DNA from: Chloroflexota bacterium
Lineage (GTDB): Bacteria > Chloroflexota > Dehalococcoidia > Dehalococcoidales > RBG-16-60-22
DNA: 13,598 nucleotides
Reading direction: 5' to 3'
Assembly: GCA_016190585.1 (NCBI GenBank)
Contig: JACPQH010000031.1
Coordinates: forward strand, 1 to 13,598
Both the position numbers and the translations under genes were made by a program. Shown piece after piece: positions 12,947-13,598 of this stretch (the stretch's first letter is position 1; each line of letters starts with the position of its first letter). The notes below the pieces were generated by a model. It had not been told where the DNA came from and searched no databases. It saw only the letters and a list, made by a program, of their open reading frames with translations.

Positions 12947-13598
12947 ATGAGAGAAGTAGTTGTTATGGGCATCGGGCTGCACCCGTTCGGGCGCTTCCCG
13001 GAGAAGACCTTCGAAGAGCTGGCCCACCCCGCCATCAGCGCCGCCCTGGAGGACTCAAACATCCCCTTCAAGGATATCCAGGTGGCCTTCTGCGGCGTGG
13101 TCACCTCCGGCCTGTACGACAGCCGCAACGTCATCCAGCAGTTCGGCTGGAGCGGCATCATGGTGCACAGCCTGGCCCAGGCCTCCGGCAGCAGCGCCGC
13201 CGCCTTCCGCCTGGCCTACTGGACCATCGCCACCGGCCTTTATGACACCGCCCTGGTGGTCGGCTACGAGAAGATGGCGCGCGGCTTTATCCCCGGCACC
13301 GTCGACCCCGGCAAGAGCCACCTGGACGTCATGGGCCTGGACCCCATCCCGGCCAGGGTCGCCCTGGAGATGCGCAAGCGCATGAAAGACTACGATGAGC
13401 CGATCGAGGCCCACGCCGCCTACGCCGTGCAGTGCTCCGAGAACGCCGCCCTGAACCACTACGCCCACTACCAGATAACACGCACCCGGGAAGAGGTGCT
13501 CAACTCCCGCATCATCGCCGACCCCCTCCGCCTCCTGATGTGCTGCCCCACCAGCGACGGCGCCGGCGCGGCTATTATCTGCTCCAAGGAGAAAGCCA
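12947..13598 (+). CDS. Thiolase-superfamily protein lacking the nucleophilic Cys, truncated by the window end
   Basis: An uninterrupted frame of 217 codons starts at ATG 12947 (MREVVVMGIGLHPFGRFPEK) and runs off the window. GGAG at 12935-12938, inside the DUF35 gene, is its ribosome site. The layout is SCP-x/acetyl-CoA acetyltransferase-like: an N-terminal strand, FCGVVTSG, then LAQASGSSAAAFRLAYW, ALVVGYEKM and CCPTSDGAGAAI. At the elbow, thiolases have (N)ACASGS; here it is LAQASGS, so Q78 replaces the acyl-accepting Cys. The protein cannot work by the normal Claisen mechanism. Known Cys-less thiolase-fold enzymes paired with DUF35 (Ltp2) are retro-aldolases on CoA esters. The C-terminal catalytic residues are outside the window. 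Confidence 0.87.
   Translation, partial: MREVVVMGIGLHPFGRFPEKTFEELAHPAISAALEDSNIPFKDIQVAFCGVVTSGLYDSRNVIQQFGWSGIMVHSLAQASGSSAAAFRLAYWTIATGLYDTALVVGYEKMARGFIPGTVDPGKSHLDVMGLDPIPARVALEMRKRMKDYDEPIEAHAAYAVQCSENAALNHYAHYQITRTREEVLNSRIIADPLRLLMCCPTSDGAGAAIICSKEKA

Noticed and set aside
1..13598. tRNA, rRNA or CRISPR arrays
   Set aside because: I saw no cloverleaf, rRNA segment or regularly spaced repeats on reading by eye; a covariance search was not possible.

Overview
The window is GC-rich bacterial DNA with good Shine-Dalgarno sites and sigma70-like promoters. The gene mix suggests an anaerobic or microaerophilic Chloroflexota, Dehalococcoidia-like genome: acyl-CoA dehydrogenase, a DUF35 protein with a thiolase, amidohydrolase-2, an HTG-type alpha/beta hydrolase, an MCT-like MFS carrier, and many short hairpin repeats between genes. 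This assignment is an inference from gene content; no rRNA or other marker is present.

Layout. 1-110 is the right end of an IS3-family insertion sequence (transposase C-terminus plus terminal inverted repeat). 387-3080 is a complete P2-type Ca2+-ATPase. 3228-4346 (minus) is a mandelate-racemase-type enolase-superfamily enzyme with all catalytic positions. 4668-5111 is a small lipoprotein and 5307-6575 an MFS carrier. 6637-7256 (minus) holds two small membrane proteins that share a repeated motif; the shorter one (59 aa) is easily missed. 7592-10185 is a plus-strand operon behind a good promoter: amidohydrolase, a PD-(D/E)XK-like protein and an acyl-CoA dehydrogenase. 10425-12139 (minus) is a two-gene unit, alpha/beta hydrolase then nitrilase-family amidohydrolase. 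12477-13598 (plus) is a DUF35 zinc-ribbon/OB protein followed by a thiolase-like protein that runs off the window.

How the parts fit. The right half (7.5-13.6 kb) looks like a catabolic island for a carboxylic acid or amide that is activated to a CoA thioester: hydrolases, acyl-CoA dehydrogenation, then C-C cleavage by a thiolase/DUF35 pair. The MFS carrier and the racemase/dehydratase-like enzyme could supply or process organic acids, but no substrate can be read from the sequence.

The most interesting points are these. The thiolase-like protein has Gln where the nucleophilic Cys should be and is paired with a DUF35 gene, which recalls the Ltp2/ChsH2 retro-aldolases. The alpha/beta hydrolase has His at the nucleophile elbow and Gly at the catalytic His position. 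The membrane-protein pair is built from three copies of one Pro/Trp/Gly-Gly motif. Two strong promoters face each other between the last two operons.
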